Origin: Priestia megaterium
GTDB lineage: Bacteria; Bacillota; Bacilli; Bacillales; Bacillaceae_H
Length of the DNA: 64,000 nucleotides
NCBI GenBank assembly: GCA_008180335.1
Contig: VTEF01000004.1
Span: 347,061-411,060, forward strand
Reading direction: 5' to 3'
A program made the translations under genes and the position numbers. Every line of letters starts with the position of its first letter. Within the stretch, counting starts at the first letter, position 1. This document shows, one piece after another, positions 10,304 through 18,466 of the stretch. The notes beneath the pieces were generated by a model. That model saw only the letters and a list, made by a program, of their open reading frames with translations, had not been told where the DNA came from and did no database searches.

Positions 10304-11143
10304 TTATTCTGTTACAGGTAATACTGCACCTTCATACTTTTCAGTAATAAAATCTTGAATTTCTTTTGAGTGAAGTACTTTTACTAATTCTTTTACTTCC
10401 TCTTTCTTTTCATCACCTTTACGTACTGTGATGATGTTTGCATATGGGTTATTTTCTTTCTCTTCTACTGCAATAGGGTCTTTGACCGGATCTAAACCAG
10501 CGTCTAGTGCGTAGTTTGCATTAATAACAACTGCGTCACCTTCATTATTATTGTAAACTTGCGGTAATAATCCACCTTCAACATCTGCTTTAAATGTTAG
10601 ATTTTTAGGATTTTCAACGATATCGTCAATCGTTGCATCCGTTTTGTTTACACCTTCTTTTAATTTAATAACGCCTTCTTTTTCAAAGATGGATAAAATA
10701 CGTCCTTGTTCTGCTACTGCATCACGCATAATCACAGTACCATTTTTAGGTAACTCTTTTAATGATTTTACTTTTTTAGAGTAGATACCAATAGGTTCAA
10801 TGTGAATAGCACCTGCACTTACAAAATCATAATCTGGATTTTCTTTTAATACTGAATCAAGATACGGAATATGTTGGAAATAGTTTGCATCAATTTCTTT
10901 TTCTGCTAATGCTGTATTTGGTAAAATATAGTCTTGAAAAGGTTCAATATCTAATTCGATTCCTTTTTCTTCTAACAATGGTTTTGCTTCTTCTAAAATT
11001 TCAGCGTGAGGAATATTAGAAGCTCCTACTACAAGCTTCTTCTCTTTATCTTCTCCCCCTGACTCATTGCCAGATGCACCGCAAGCTGCTAAACCTAGTA
11101 CTAATGCTGATGATAATGCGAATGTTGATACCCATTTTTTCAT
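10304..11143 (-). CDS. metQ: Methionine ABC transporter, substrate-binding lipoprotein MetQ
   Basis: MetQ (YusA in B. subtilis) captures methionine outside the membrane for MetNP. The 279-residue protein starts with a lipoprotein signal: positive residues, a hydrophobic stretch and the lipobox LGLAAC with Cys21 as the lipidation site. The mature part is the NlpA family fold, with the blocks NIPHAEILEEAKP, FQDYILPNTALAEKEIDANYFQH and NANYALDAGLDP. It is the third gene of metNPQ, 15 bases after metP, and is followed by a strong terminator. The S-box riboswitch upstream of metN should control it. Confidence 0.96.
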   Translation of the reverse strand: MKKWVSTFALSSALVLGLAACGASGNESGGEDKEKKLVVGASNIPHAEILEEAKPLLEEKGIELDIEPFQDYILPNTALAEKEIDANYFQHIPYLDSVLKENPDYDFVSAGAIHIEPIGIYSKKVKSLKELPKNGTVIMRDAVAEQGRILSIFEKEGVIKLKEGVNKTDATIDDIVENPKNLTFKADVEGGLLPQVYNNNEGDAVVINANYALDAGLDPVKDPIAVEEKENNPYANIITVRKGDEKKEEVKELVKVLHSKEIQDFITEKYEGAVLPVTE

Positions 11144-11158
11144 AATAAAAATCCTCCC

Positions 11159-11827
11159 TTATCTTTTATCAATTTTAGATGTAATGAAATCGCCAATAAA
11201 TTGGACAATAAAGACAATCACAAGTATTAACACAGTTGCTACAAAGGTTACGTCGCTATTGTTGCGCTGGAACCCTTCTAAGTATGCCAAGTTTCCCAAA
11301 CCACCAGCGCCAACAACACCAGCCATTGCTGTATACCCTACAAGGGCAATGGTTGTAACGGTAATACCGGAAATTAACGCAGGCATCGACTCTGGTAATA
11401 AAACTTTAAAAATAATGGTGCTTGTTTTGGCTCCCATCGATTTCGCAGCTTCAATAACACCTTTATCAATTTCACGAAGCCCAATTTCAACCATCCGAGC
11501 GTAAAACGGCGCAGCTCCTACAATTAACGCAGGCAGGGCTGCTTCTGCACCGAGCATTGTTCCAACCAATACTTTTGTAAATGGAATTAATAAGATAATT
11601 AAAATGATAAATGGAATTGAACGAAAAATATTAACAAATGCTGAAACAATCACATTAATCCATTTATTTTCCCATAATTGCCCTTTTGAGGTTAAAAACA
11701 ATAGTAAACCGAGTAAGATTCCAAGTATAAAGGTCGCAACCACTGAAATAGTTGTCATATATATCGTTTCCATCATGGCCTGGCTCATTTTATCAGCCAC
11801 TACATTTGGAAAAAGCTGCTCAAGCAT
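11159..11827 (-). CDS. metP: Methionine ABC transporter permease MetP
   Basis: This 222-residue membrane protein has about five hydrophobic segments and the MetI-type permease region. The EAA loop that docks on the ATPase is visible as EAAKSMGAKTSTIIFKVLLP (about residues 140-160). It is very close to the B. subtilis YusB type. The start overlaps the metN stop codon by eight bases, so translation is coupled. It forms the membrane channel of the methionine importer with MetN and MetQ. Confidence 0.96.
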   Translation of the reverse strand: MLEQLFPNVVADKMSQAMMETIYMTTISVVATFILGILLGLLLFLTSKGQLWENKWINVIVSAFVNIFRSIPFIILIILLIPFTKVLVGTMLGAEAALPALIVGAAPFYARMVEIGLREIDKGVIEAAKSMGAKTSTIIFKVLLPESMPALISGITVTTIALVGYTAMAGVVGAGGLGNLAYLEGFQRNNSDVTFVATVLILVIVFIVQFIGDFITSKIDKR

Positions 11828-12845
11828 TCGTCATCACCTCCACTTCGACTTGCTGCTCGTGAATGTACGCAATGACTTTTTTTACTTCTGCTTCTTCTCC
11901 GTCTAAATGAACAAATAGCGTTCCGTAAGACCCTGTCTGTGTATAGGATATTTTCCCCTGCAGAATGTTAATCGTCACATCAAACTGCTTTAGAATACTC
12001 GTAATTAATGGCTGCTCCGCTTTTCCGCCCACAAAAGTCAATTGAATAATTTGTCCACTCGGATATAGCTCTTGCACTTGCTCAATGGTTTCAAATGTTT
12101 CTTCTGGTTCTGAAATTTGTTGAACAAAACGTTTCGTAATAGCTTTTTCTGGTTTTCCAAAAACTTCCAGTACATCGCCTTGTTCCACAACTTGGCCATT
12201 TTCCATGACTGCCACCCGGTGGCAGATCTTACGGATAACATGCATTTCGTGTGTAATCAACACAATGGTTAGTCCGAGCTTTTCATTAATATCTACAAGC
12301 AAATCTAGAATTGAGTCCGTTGTTTGGGGATCGAGTGCTGAAGTAGCTTCATCACACAACAACACTTTTGGATTGTTTGCAAGCGCACGCGCTATACCTA
12401 CACGTTGCTTTTGCCCACCACTTAACTGAGCGGGATAGGCATCTTCCCTTCCTTCTAGTCCTACTAGTTTAATAAGTTCATCCACACGTTTTAATCGCTT
12501 TTCTTTTGCTACACCTGCAATCTCAAGCGGAAATGAAATATTTTCACGTACAGTGCGAGACCAAAGTAAGTTAAAGTGCTGAAAAATCATGCTAATTTCT
12601 TGCCTAGCTTTTCTAAGCTTATTTCCCTTTATTTTTCCGATGTTATTACCAGCAACCTCAACCGTGCCTTTTGTCGGGGTTTCTAATCCATTTAACAAAC
12701 GGATAAGAGAGCTTTTACCTGCTCCACTATAGCCGATGATACCGAAAATCTCACCTTTTTTAACTGATAAATTTACATGATCAACTGCTGTCACTTGACC
12801 ACTTTTTGCGTTATATATTTTTGTTACGTCTGATAGCGTAATCAT
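11820..12845 (-). CDS. metN: Methionine ABC transporter ATPase MetN
   Basis: MetN powers methionine import. The ATG at 12845 is chosen because AGAAGGTG lies seven bases upstream; a GTG at 12854 would overlap the ribosome site. From that start, Walker A is GYSGAGKS (38-45), the signature is LSGGQKQR and Walker B ends VLLCDEATSALD. After the ATPase domain comes the NIL domain (about residues 265-341), with the conserved LTFVGGKAEQPLI start, which senses methionine in the family (trans-inhibition). It is first in the operon and sits below an S-box leader. Confidence 0.97.
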   Translation of the reverse strand: MITLSDVTKIYNAKSGQVTAVDHVNLSVKKGEIFGIIGYSGAGKSSLIRLLNGLETPTKGTVEVAGNNIGKIKGNKLRKARQEISMIFQHFNLLWSRTVRENISFPLEIAGVAKEKRLKRVDELIKLVGLEGREDAYPAQLSGGQKQRVGIARALANNPKVLLCDEATSALDPQTTDSILDLLVDINEKLGLTIVLITHEMHVIRKICHRVAVMENGQVVEQGDVLEVFGKPEKAITKRFVQQISEPEETFETIEQVQELYPSGQIIQLTFVGGKAEQPLITSILKQFDVTINILQGKISYTQTGSYGTLFVHLDGEEAEVKKVIAYIHEQQVEVEVMTNA

Positions 12846-12925
12846 TTCGTTCACCTTCTCTAATTTCCAACGTGATATATTAGTTTGTCCAACTCTGCTT
12901 TAAAAGTTGAGTAAAAACAGAAGCC

Positions 12926-12960
12926 AATAAAAAACCTTTCTACATATGAGCAGAAAGGTT
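12926..12960 (-). terminator. Attenuator terminator of the S-box leader
   Basis: The stem AACCTTTCT / AGAAAGGTT is followed by T-rich bases on the minus strand, between the SAM aptamer and metN. Its 5' arm can alternatively pair with AGAAAGG next to the 3' strand of aptamer helix P1, giving the antiterminator. Confidence 0.88.
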
Positions 12961-12976
12961 GGTTAATTAATCCTTT

Positions 12977-13084
12977 CTCTCATCTCTCAAAGCTAATCGC
13001 TTTGCAGGAATTGGCACCATTTCAGTTAATCTGACGGTTGCCGGGTTTCACAGGGCTCAGTCCCTCCACCTCTCTTGATAAGAG
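12977..13084 (-). ncRNA. SAM-I (S-box) riboswitch upstream of metNPQ
   Basis: On the minus strand the leader shows the S-box core: CTCTTATCAAGAGAGGTGGA, then GGGACTG, GCCCTGTGAAACCCGGCAACC, and the 3' P1 strand GATGAGAG. CTCTTATC pairs with GATGAGAG to close P1. With SAM bound, P1 forms and the terminator just downstream folds, so the importer genes are switched off; without SAM the antiterminator can form. It begins about 50 bases from the predicted transcription start. Confidence 0.95.
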
Positions 13085-13137
13085 TTGACGACGTAATTAT
13101 TTTGTTTAAATAAAATATTCTTACATTTATGAGTGTG

Positions 13138-13166
13138 ATTTTAGCATGTGTAAGAAAAGCTGTCAA
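13138..13166 (-). promoter_or_regulatory. Sigma-A promoter of the metNPQ leader
   Basis: A perfect TTGACA (complement of 13161-13166) and TAAAAT (complement of 13138-13143) are 17 bases apart on the minus strand. This places the start of transcription about 45 bases before the riboswitch. Confidence 0.85.
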
Positions 13167-13264
13167 CAGTAATTACACTTGGAATATTATCCCACAAACA
13201 TATTATATATACAGCTTCACAAAACTAGCTTCACCCTTCAGCTAATGGCTAAACAAACGTTTAA

Positions 13265-13564
13265 TTAACGTAACTCACTTAACAAATGTTCAACAGAATG
13301 AAAGGCATATATCTTTTTAGATACATGATTATGCTTAATTTCAATTAGACATGGGACACTTTCAATTTCAAATAAGGCAGCCTTTGATGGCATATAATTT
13401 AAATTACTTATTCCCATATTTAAATTAGGAATCATTGCTTCTGTTACTGTTAACATCTTCTTAGCAAGTTGGCATGTTCCACATAAAGGGGTATGAAAGA
13501 AAATAAGCGTTCGCTCCCCTTTACTTAATTGCGCCTCTAATTCTTGCTCTGTCCATTCTTGCAT
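13265..13564 (-). CDS. yusE: Thioredoxin-like protein YusE
   Basis: This 99-residue thioredoxin-fold protein has an N-terminal CxxC site, Cys28-Gly-Thr-Cys31 (PLCGTCQLA), and the cis-proline loop SVPCLIEI that closes the active site. It is probably a cytosolic disulfide oxidoreductase. Position between the methionine transporter and the Toprim gene matches yusE in B. subtilis. It lies 15 bases after yusF on the same strand, so the two are co-transcribed. The partner is unknown. Confidence 0.88.
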   Translation of the reverse strand: MQEWTEQELEAQLSKGERTLIFFHTPLCGTCQLAKKMLTVTEAMIPNLNMGISNLNYMPSKAALFEIESVPCLIEIKHNHVSKKIYAFHSVEHLLSELR

Positions 13565-13579
13565 CTATGTTCATTCCTT

Positions 13580-13930
13580 TTATATTAAAAATTCTGCATT
13601 AACGTCAATATTAGCACCTAAAAGTACTGTTGCAATGTGGTTTCTAGGGGCTGCTGCTACTTCACGGTACATTTTATCAATATATAAATGCTCCGCTTCC
13701 GGTAGCTCTCTTTTAAATTGTTTGCGTAATTTATTCCCTGAATCATCTGAATCAACTAGTATATAGACTTCTTTGTTATACGTTGAATCAATAATTTCAT
13801 CTAGTTTTGACAAACTAATCGTTCCATTTGTACAGATAATTTCAATCGGTTCATTAATAATACTTTCAATTCTTTTTTTGTCTGATCGACCTTCTACAAT
13901 AATTACTTTTTCAATTTCTACTAAGCCCAT
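13580..13930 (-). CDS. yusF: Toprim-domain protein YusF
   Basis: This small Toprim protein (116 residues from the chosen start) has the conserved glutamate motif VEGRSDKKR near the N-terminus and the acidic DSDDSGNKLRKQF motif (DxD type) about 65 residues later. These bind Mg2+ in primases, topoisomerases, RNase M5 and OLD nucleases. It resembles M5-like stand-alone Toprim proteins, but its substrate is unknown. The ATG at 13930 has AGGTG six bases upstream; GTG 13939 and ATG 13936 overlap that site. The neighbour order yusE-yusF-yusG matches B. subtilis. Confidence 0.85.
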   Translation of the reverse strand: MGLVEIEKVIIVEGRSDKKRIESIINEPIEIICTNGTISLSKLDEIIDSTYNKEVYILVDSDDSGNKLRKQFKRELPEAEHLYIDKMYREVAAAPRNHIATVLLGANIDVNAEFLI

Positions 13931-14049
13931 TGTCATCACCTATAATTGTCAGTTGTATAGTAACGTTATTCCTTTATGCTATACAATATTCGTTAATGTA
14001 TCACAGTTCACCTGTTTTTCAAAAGATTTTGCTATAAAAATTACATAAA

Positions 14050-14080
14050 TAAAAAAAACAGTGGAAAAACTCCCACTGTT
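14050..14080 (-). terminator. Terminator of yusG
   Basis: The stem AACAGTGG / CCACTGTT is followed by eight T on the minus strand, immediately at the yusG stop codon. Confidence 0.88.
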
Positions 14081-14322
14081 TAGCACCATCCCTGCTCAGA
14101 ATCACAATCTGTGTATTGTTGTTGTTTACCTGTTTGCACATCAGCATATTGATAAAATTTATTTTGTTCTTTCGTATACCCAGCTTCTAGACGATACTGA
14201 TTTCCAGCGGGGCTATATTCAACTTCTCCAATTGGCTGCTTATCAATGTATAACTTCATTCCATCGTTATGAAACCTTGCTGTTACACGGTCCGTCACAT
14301 CGATTCTTTTACGTTCAAACAT
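14080..14322 (-). CDS. yusG: DUF2553-type protein YusG
   Basis: An 80-residue soluble protein of unknown function. It is rich in charged residues and tyrosine and ends in a cysteine-containing tail (DCDSEQGWC), with no membrane segment. The position between gcvH and yusF and the length match B. subtilis yusG. It has its own terminator and a Shine-Dalgarno (AGGAGTG) before the ATG, so it is likely a single-gene unit. Confidence 0.75.
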   Translation of the reverse strand: MFERKRIDVTDRVTARFHNDGMKLYIDKQPIGEVEYSPAGNQYRLEAGYTKEQNKFYQYADVQTGKQQQYTDCDSEQGWC

Positions 14323-14431
14323 AAAAAGACACTCCTTTAGCTTTTTACTAATTAGAGTGTCCTTTTGGTCATAACATATGAAGACAAATTATGGATAGAC
14401 GTAAGCTGATGAACAAATTACACCTTTTAGC

Positions 14432-14815
14432 TTAGGCTTCGTTAATCATTTCTTCATATTGTTCTGCAGTCATAAGCTTGTCTACTTCTGAAGCATCTGC
14501 AGGTTTAATTACAATCATCCAGGCTTTTTCATAAGGAGATTCGTTCACAAACTCTGGATTATCGCTTAACTCTTCATTTACTTCTACTACTTCACCACTA
14601 ATAGGTGCGTATAATTCAGAAACCGTTTTAACTGATTCTACGCTACCGAATGGCTCATCGGCTTCTACTTTATCACCAACTTCTGGTAGTTCAACGAATA
14701 CGATATCACCAAGTTCAGATTGAGCGAAGTGTGTAATTCCTACTCGTACCACTTCTCCTTCTGTTTTAACCCATTCATGTTCTTCTGAATAACGTAATTC
14801 TTTTGGCGTGCTCAT
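14432..14815 (-). CDS. gcvH: Glycine cleavage system H protein
   Basis: GcvH is the lipoyl carrier of the glycine cleavage system; in Bacillus it is also the first acceptor of lipoyl groups that are then moved to the 2-oxoacid dehydrogenases. The 127-residue protein has the lipoylation lysine Lys63 in [12 protein letters not shown] and the C-terminal EAWMIVIKP-type segment (here KAWMIVIKP). The other gcv genes are not nearby, as is usual in Bacillus, which fits its second role. It appears monocistronic with a GGAGGG ribosome site. Confidence 0.97.
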   Translation of the reverse strand: MSTPKELRYSEEHEWVKTEGEVVRVGITHFAQSELGDIVFVELPEVGDKVEADEPFGSVESVKTVSELYAPISGEVVEVNEELSDNPEFVNESPYEKAWMIVIKPADASEVDKLMTAEQYEEMINEA

Positions 14816-14942
14816 CCTAATCCCTCCAATAAAGTATGTATGATCTATTACTACTCACTGACGTATGCATTTCAGCAATACTTTGTGTGAGATAGAAACC
14901 TTTCTTCTCTTATCAGTGTACCGTAAAAGGTAAATTTTTTCT

Positions 14943-14967
14943 ATTTGAAACGGCGCCTATTTCAAAT
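14943..14967 (-). terminator. Hairpin directly after yusI
   Basis: The stem ATTTGAAA / TTCAAAT with a GC-rich loop lies right after the yusI stop codon. The T-run is interrupted, so termination strength is uncertain. Confidence 0.45.
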
Positions 14968-15324
14968 TTATTTCCACACATTTTCGAATTGTTTCTCATT
15001 AAATCCAACGGTCACATGTTGACCATCTGTCACTAGTGGACGTTTGATAAGCATTCCATCTGATGCAAGAATAGCTAATAGTTCAGCTTCATTTGCCGTG
15101 TTTACTTGATCTTTCAACCCTAATTCACGATATTTTTTCCCGCTTGTATTAAAGAATTTTTTAAGTTCTATTCCGCTGTTTTGATAGTAAGAAGCGAGCT
15201 GTTCTTTTGTTGGAGGTGATTCAACAATATGAATTTCTTCATAAGACACATTTTGATCGTCTAGCCATTTTTTAGCTTTGCGGCACGTTCCGCATTTAGG
15301 GTACGAATAAAATAATATGCTCAT
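14968..15324 (-). CDS. yusI: ArsC/Spx-family protein YusI
   Basis: This 118-residue protein has the ArsC/Spx fold with an N-terminal redox motif Cys11-Gly-Thr-Cys14 (YPKCGTCRKAKKW) and the family blocks LASYYQNSGIELKKFFNTSGKKYR and MLIKRPLV. Spx itself binds RNA polymerase; YusI-like proteins are separate and their role is not established. AAGGAGGTG precedes the ATG by eight bases. Location between fadE and gcvH matches B. subtilis yusI. It could be a glutathione-independent reductase or a regulatory protein. Confidence 0.85.
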   Translation of the reverse strand: MSILFYSYPKCGTCRKAKKWLDDQNVSYEEIHIVESPPTKEQLASYYQNSGIELKKFFNTSGKKYRELGLKDQVNTANEAELLAILASDGMLIKRPLVTDGQHVTVGFNEKQFENVWK

Positions 15325-15408
15325 ATTTGTTCACCTCCTTCCTTAATTTAAGCTTTTTTTCGTATTTTAACATATCCCTCTATCATTTACCTATCTTAAA
15401 TCTTTATT

Positions 15409-15452
15409 AAACAGAAAAAGAAGCTCTGCTTCCTGAGCTTCTTTTTCTGTTT
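15409..15452 (-). terminator. Terminator of the fadN-fadA-fadE operon
   Basis: A long near-perfect stem (AACAGAAAAAGAAGCTC with its complement) and T-rich arms lie just after the fadE stop. It could also work in the other direction. Confidence 0.92.
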
Positions 15453-15454
15453 GT

Positions 15455-17239
15455 TTAGACGATGAAACGTTCAGCTTCTAACACTTTTTTAGCAATTTCA
15501 CGCTTTGCTTCAATCACATTAATTGGTGTATAACGCGTTAGTTTACGAAGTGACGATAACATTACACGCAATGTATCTCCTTGCTCTACTGCGATTAGTG
15601 TTTCTTTCGCATCTGATTCTAAGCGGTTAAACGATTCTTGGCAAAATACTTTTGTGTAGTTAATCTTTAATTGATTTTTTTCCACGCCTGTTTTTTCAAT
15701 GGCTTTTTCTGTACGTAAAACCGTTGACTCCATTGCATAAACATGGCTAATCATATCTGAAATATTTACTAAGATTTCTTGCTCTTTTTCTAGGTCTTTT
15801 CCATATTTTTGCGCTGCTAAACCTAATAGCAGTAACGCAATCTTTTTACCGTTTCGAACTAATAATTTCTCTTGATCTAAAGGACCATTACCCGTTTCTT
15901 CTGGCATTAGCATCATTAACTCTTCTTGCAGGGACTGTGCTTTTTGAAGAAGAGGAAGTTCACCCTTTAATGCTTTTCGCAAATAGGTACCTGGTACAAG
16001 TAAACGGTTGATCTCATTTGTCCCTTCAAAAATACGATTAATTCTTGAATCGCGATACAAACGCTCAATTTCATATTCGCTCATAAAGCCATAACCACCG
16101 TGTAACTGTACGCCTTCATCAACTAAATAATCTAGAACTTCTGATGCGAATACTTTATTTAAAGAGCATTCAATCGCATATTCAGCAATTGAAGCAGCGA
16201 TTTCCTTTCCATCTTTCTGCTGCTCTTCTGATAGCTGACCCATTCTATCTTCAAACAAACCTACCGTACGATAAACAGAACTTTCAGATGCATAAAGCTT
16301 TGCCGCCATTGTTGCAATTTTTTCTTGTGTTAATGAAAATTGTGAAATTGGCGTTTTAAATTGTTGGCGTTGATTCACATACTGAGCTGTCAATTCAACT
16401 GCTCGCTTACCCGCACCTACTGCTCCTACTCCGAGTTTGTAACGGCCGATATTTAAAATATTAAAGGCAATCACATGACCTTTTCCAATTTCACCTAACA
16501 AATTTTCTTTTGGTACTTGTGCATCTTCTAAAATTAATGTGCGCGTTGATGAGCTCTTAATTCCCATTTTTTTCTCTTCAGGACCAACCGATACGCCTGG
16601 ATATTCACGTTCTACAATAAATGCAGAGAATTTATCACCATCAATTTTTGCGTAGACAACAAACACATCAGCAAAACCTGCATTGGTAATCCATTGCTTC
16701 TCACCATTTAATACATAATGTGTACCTTCAGCATTTAAACGTGCTGTTGTTTTTGCTCCTAGTGCGTCTGATCCTGATCCTGGCTCTGTTAACGCATAGG
16801 CAGCGATTTTCTCACCTGTTGCAAGTGCTGGCAAGTATGTTTGCTTTTGTTCTTCTGTTCCAAACAATACAATCGGTAAAGACCCAATTCCTACATGTGC
16901 ACCGTGTGTAATCGAAAAGCCGCCTGCACGAGACATCTTTTCTGAAATTAATGCAGAGCTAATTTTATCAAGACCAAGTCCGCCATATTCTTCAGGTACA
17001 TCGGCTCCAAGTAAACCTAAATCTCCCGCTTGCTTTAAAAGCTTTACAGAACGATCAAATTCATGCTTTTCTAAAAATTCCACCTGTGGCAGCACTTCAT
17101 TTTCAACGTACTCATCTGTTGTTTTTGCAATCATTTTATGTTCATCTGTAAAATCTTCTGGTGCATACACACGACTTGTCGGAATTTCATCAATTAAAAA
17201 GCTTCCACCTTTAATGATTTGTTCTGTTTGATTAGACAT
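15455..17239 (-). CDS. fadE: Acyl-CoA dehydrogenase FadE
   Basis: FadE carries out the first step of fatty-acid beta-oxidation, oxidising acyl-CoA to trans-2-enoyl-CoA with FAD. The start at 17239 (MSNQTEQIIKGG) is chosen because AAGGGGG lies eight bases upstream; the longer frame runs back into fadA. It then has 594 residues. N-terminal and middle acyl-CoA dehydrogenase domains are seen in YALTEPGSGSDALG, GEKQWITNAGFADVFVVYA and MGIKSSSTR; the C-terminal domain contains the flavin-contacting LHGGYGFMSEYEIERLYRD with IFEGTNEINR. The extra 170-residue C-terminal part is typical of the long Bacillus FadE. It lies last in fadN-fadA-fadE. Confidence 0.96.
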   Translation of the reverse strand: MSNQTEQIIKGGSFLIDEIPTSRVYAPEDFTDEHKMIAKTTDEYVENEVLPQVEFLEKHEFDRSVKLLKQAGDLGLLGADVPEEYGGLGLDKISSALISEKMSRAGGFSITHGAHVGIGSLPIVLFGTEEQKQTYLPALATGEKIAAYALTEPGSGSDALGAKTTARLNAEGTHYVLNGEKQWITNAGFADVFVVYAKIDGDKFSAFIVEREYPGVSVGPEEKKMGIKSSSTRTLILEDAQVPKENLLGEIGKGHVIAFNILNIGRYKLGVGAVGAGKRAVELTAQYVNQRQQFKTPISQFSLTQEKIATMAAKLYASESSVYRTVGLFEDRMGQLSEEQQKDGKEIAASIAEYAIECSLNKVFASEVLDYLVDEGVQLHGGYGFMSEYEIERLYRDSRINRIFEGTNEINRLLVPGTYLRKALKGELPLLQKAQSLQEELMMLMPEETGNGPLDQEKLLVRNGKKIALLLLGLAAQKYGKDLEKEQEILVNISDMISHVYAMESTVLRTEKAIEKTGVEKNQLKINYTKVFCQESFNRLESDAKETLIAVEQGDTLRVMLSSLRKLTRYTPINVIEAKREIAKKVLEAERFIV

Positions 17240-17274
17240 CTTCATTTCCCCCTTGTTTTTTCCATTGTTAAGTG

Positions 17275-18453
17275 TTAAGCAAGTAATTCGAATACTCCGG
17301 CAGCACCCATGCCGCCGCCAATGCACATTGTGACAACTCCAAACTGCTCGTTTCGTCGCTTCATTTCATGCAATAAACTTAATGTTAACTTTGCGCCAGT
17401 GCACCCTAATGGATGTCCCAGTGCAATTGCACCGCCATTTACATTTACTCGTTCTTCATCAATATTTAATTCTCGAATTACACCAAGTGCTTGAGAAGCA
17501 AATGCTTCATTTAATTCAAATAAGCCGATATCAGAAAGCTCAAGCCCTGCTAATTTCAATGCTTTTGGAATAGCTGCAACTGGACCAATCCCCATTACTT
17601 CAGGCGGAACACCTCCTACTGCAAATGAACGGAATTTTAATAGCGGCTTTAGCCCTTCTGCTTCCGCTTTTTCTCTATCCATCAAAAAGACTGTCGCTGC
17701 TCCGTCGCTTGTTTGAGAAGAGTTTCCTGCTGTTACTGACCCTGTTACCGAAAAAGCTGGCCGTAACTTACTTAATACGTCCGCTGTCGTTCCAGCACGT
17801 ACTCCCTCATCTTCAGAAAATAAGATCGTTTTCTCCTGTAACTGATTTTGAGCATCTAAGCTTCGCATCTTTACTTCAACAGGTACAATTTCATCTTTAA
17901 ATCTTCCCTCTTGTAATGCTTTAGCTGCTTTTTGATGGCTTCTCACAGCAAAAGCATCCTGATCTTCACGTGAAATCCCGTACTTTGATGCGACTTGTTC
18001 CGCAGTATGGCCCATGCCCATGTAATATTCCGGAGCATTTTCAACAAGTGTCACATTTGGCCGAGCTACGTTTCCAAACATTGGAACAAGGCTCATTGAT
18101 TCTGCTCCACCTGCCAATACTGCTTTGGCATGCCCCAGCATAATGCGCTCTGCGCCATAAGCAATACTTTGCAACCCGGAAGAGCAATAACGATTAATCG
18201 TAATAGCAGGTACTGTATAAGGAAGCTCTGCTAATGCACCAATGTTACGGGCCATATTTAACCCTTGTTCTGCTTCTGGCATTGCGCAGCCAATAATTAA
18301 ATCATCAATCGGTCCTTCGTACCCACCTGCTCTTTTTAACGTTTCTTTTACCGTTAGCGCACCTAAATCATCCGGTCTCATATTAGCAAGTGTACCTTTT
18401 TTTGCTTTTCCAACCGGTGTTCTCGCACCAGCAACAATAACTGCTTCTCTCAT
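17275..18453 (-). CDS. fadA: Acetyl-CoA acetyltransferase (3-ketoacyl-CoA thiolase) FadA
   Basis: FadA catalyses the thiolytic last step of beta-oxidation, releasing acetyl-CoA. The 392-residue thiolase has the acylated cysteine Cys90 (NRYCSSGLQ), the conserved NEAFA block ([12 protein letters not shown]), the catalytic histidine in [10 protein letters not shown] and the second cysteine in MCIGGGMG near the C-terminus. It lies 13 bases after fadN and 35 bases before fadE, with a GGGGGAG ribosome site. It is co-transcribed with both under the FadR box. Confidence 0.97.
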   Translation of the reverse strand: MREAVIVAGARTPVGKAKKGTLANMRPDDLGALTVKETLKRAGGYEGPIDDLIIGCAMPEAEQGLNMARNIGALAELPYTVPAITINRYCSSGLQSIAYGAERIMLGHAKAVLAGGAESMSLVPMFGNVARPNVTLVENAPEYYMGMGHTAEQVASKYGISREDQDAFAVRSHQKAAKALQEGRFKDEIVPVEVKMRSLDAQNQLQEKTILFSEDEGVRAGTTADVLSKLRPAFSVTGSVTAGNSSQTSDGAATVFLMDREKAEAEGLKPLLKFRSFAVGGVPPEVMGIGPVAAIPKALKLAGLELSDIGLFELNEAFASQALGVIRELNIDEERVNVNGGAIALGHPLGCTGAKLTLSLLHEMKRRNEQFGVVTMCIGGGMGAAGVFELLA

Positions 18454-18466
18454 CCTTTTCTCCCCC

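Noticed and set aside
13773-14324. Plus-strand ORFs of 87-91 codons opposite yusF and yusG.
   Set aside because: They are antisense shadows of recognised genes with no ribosome sites.
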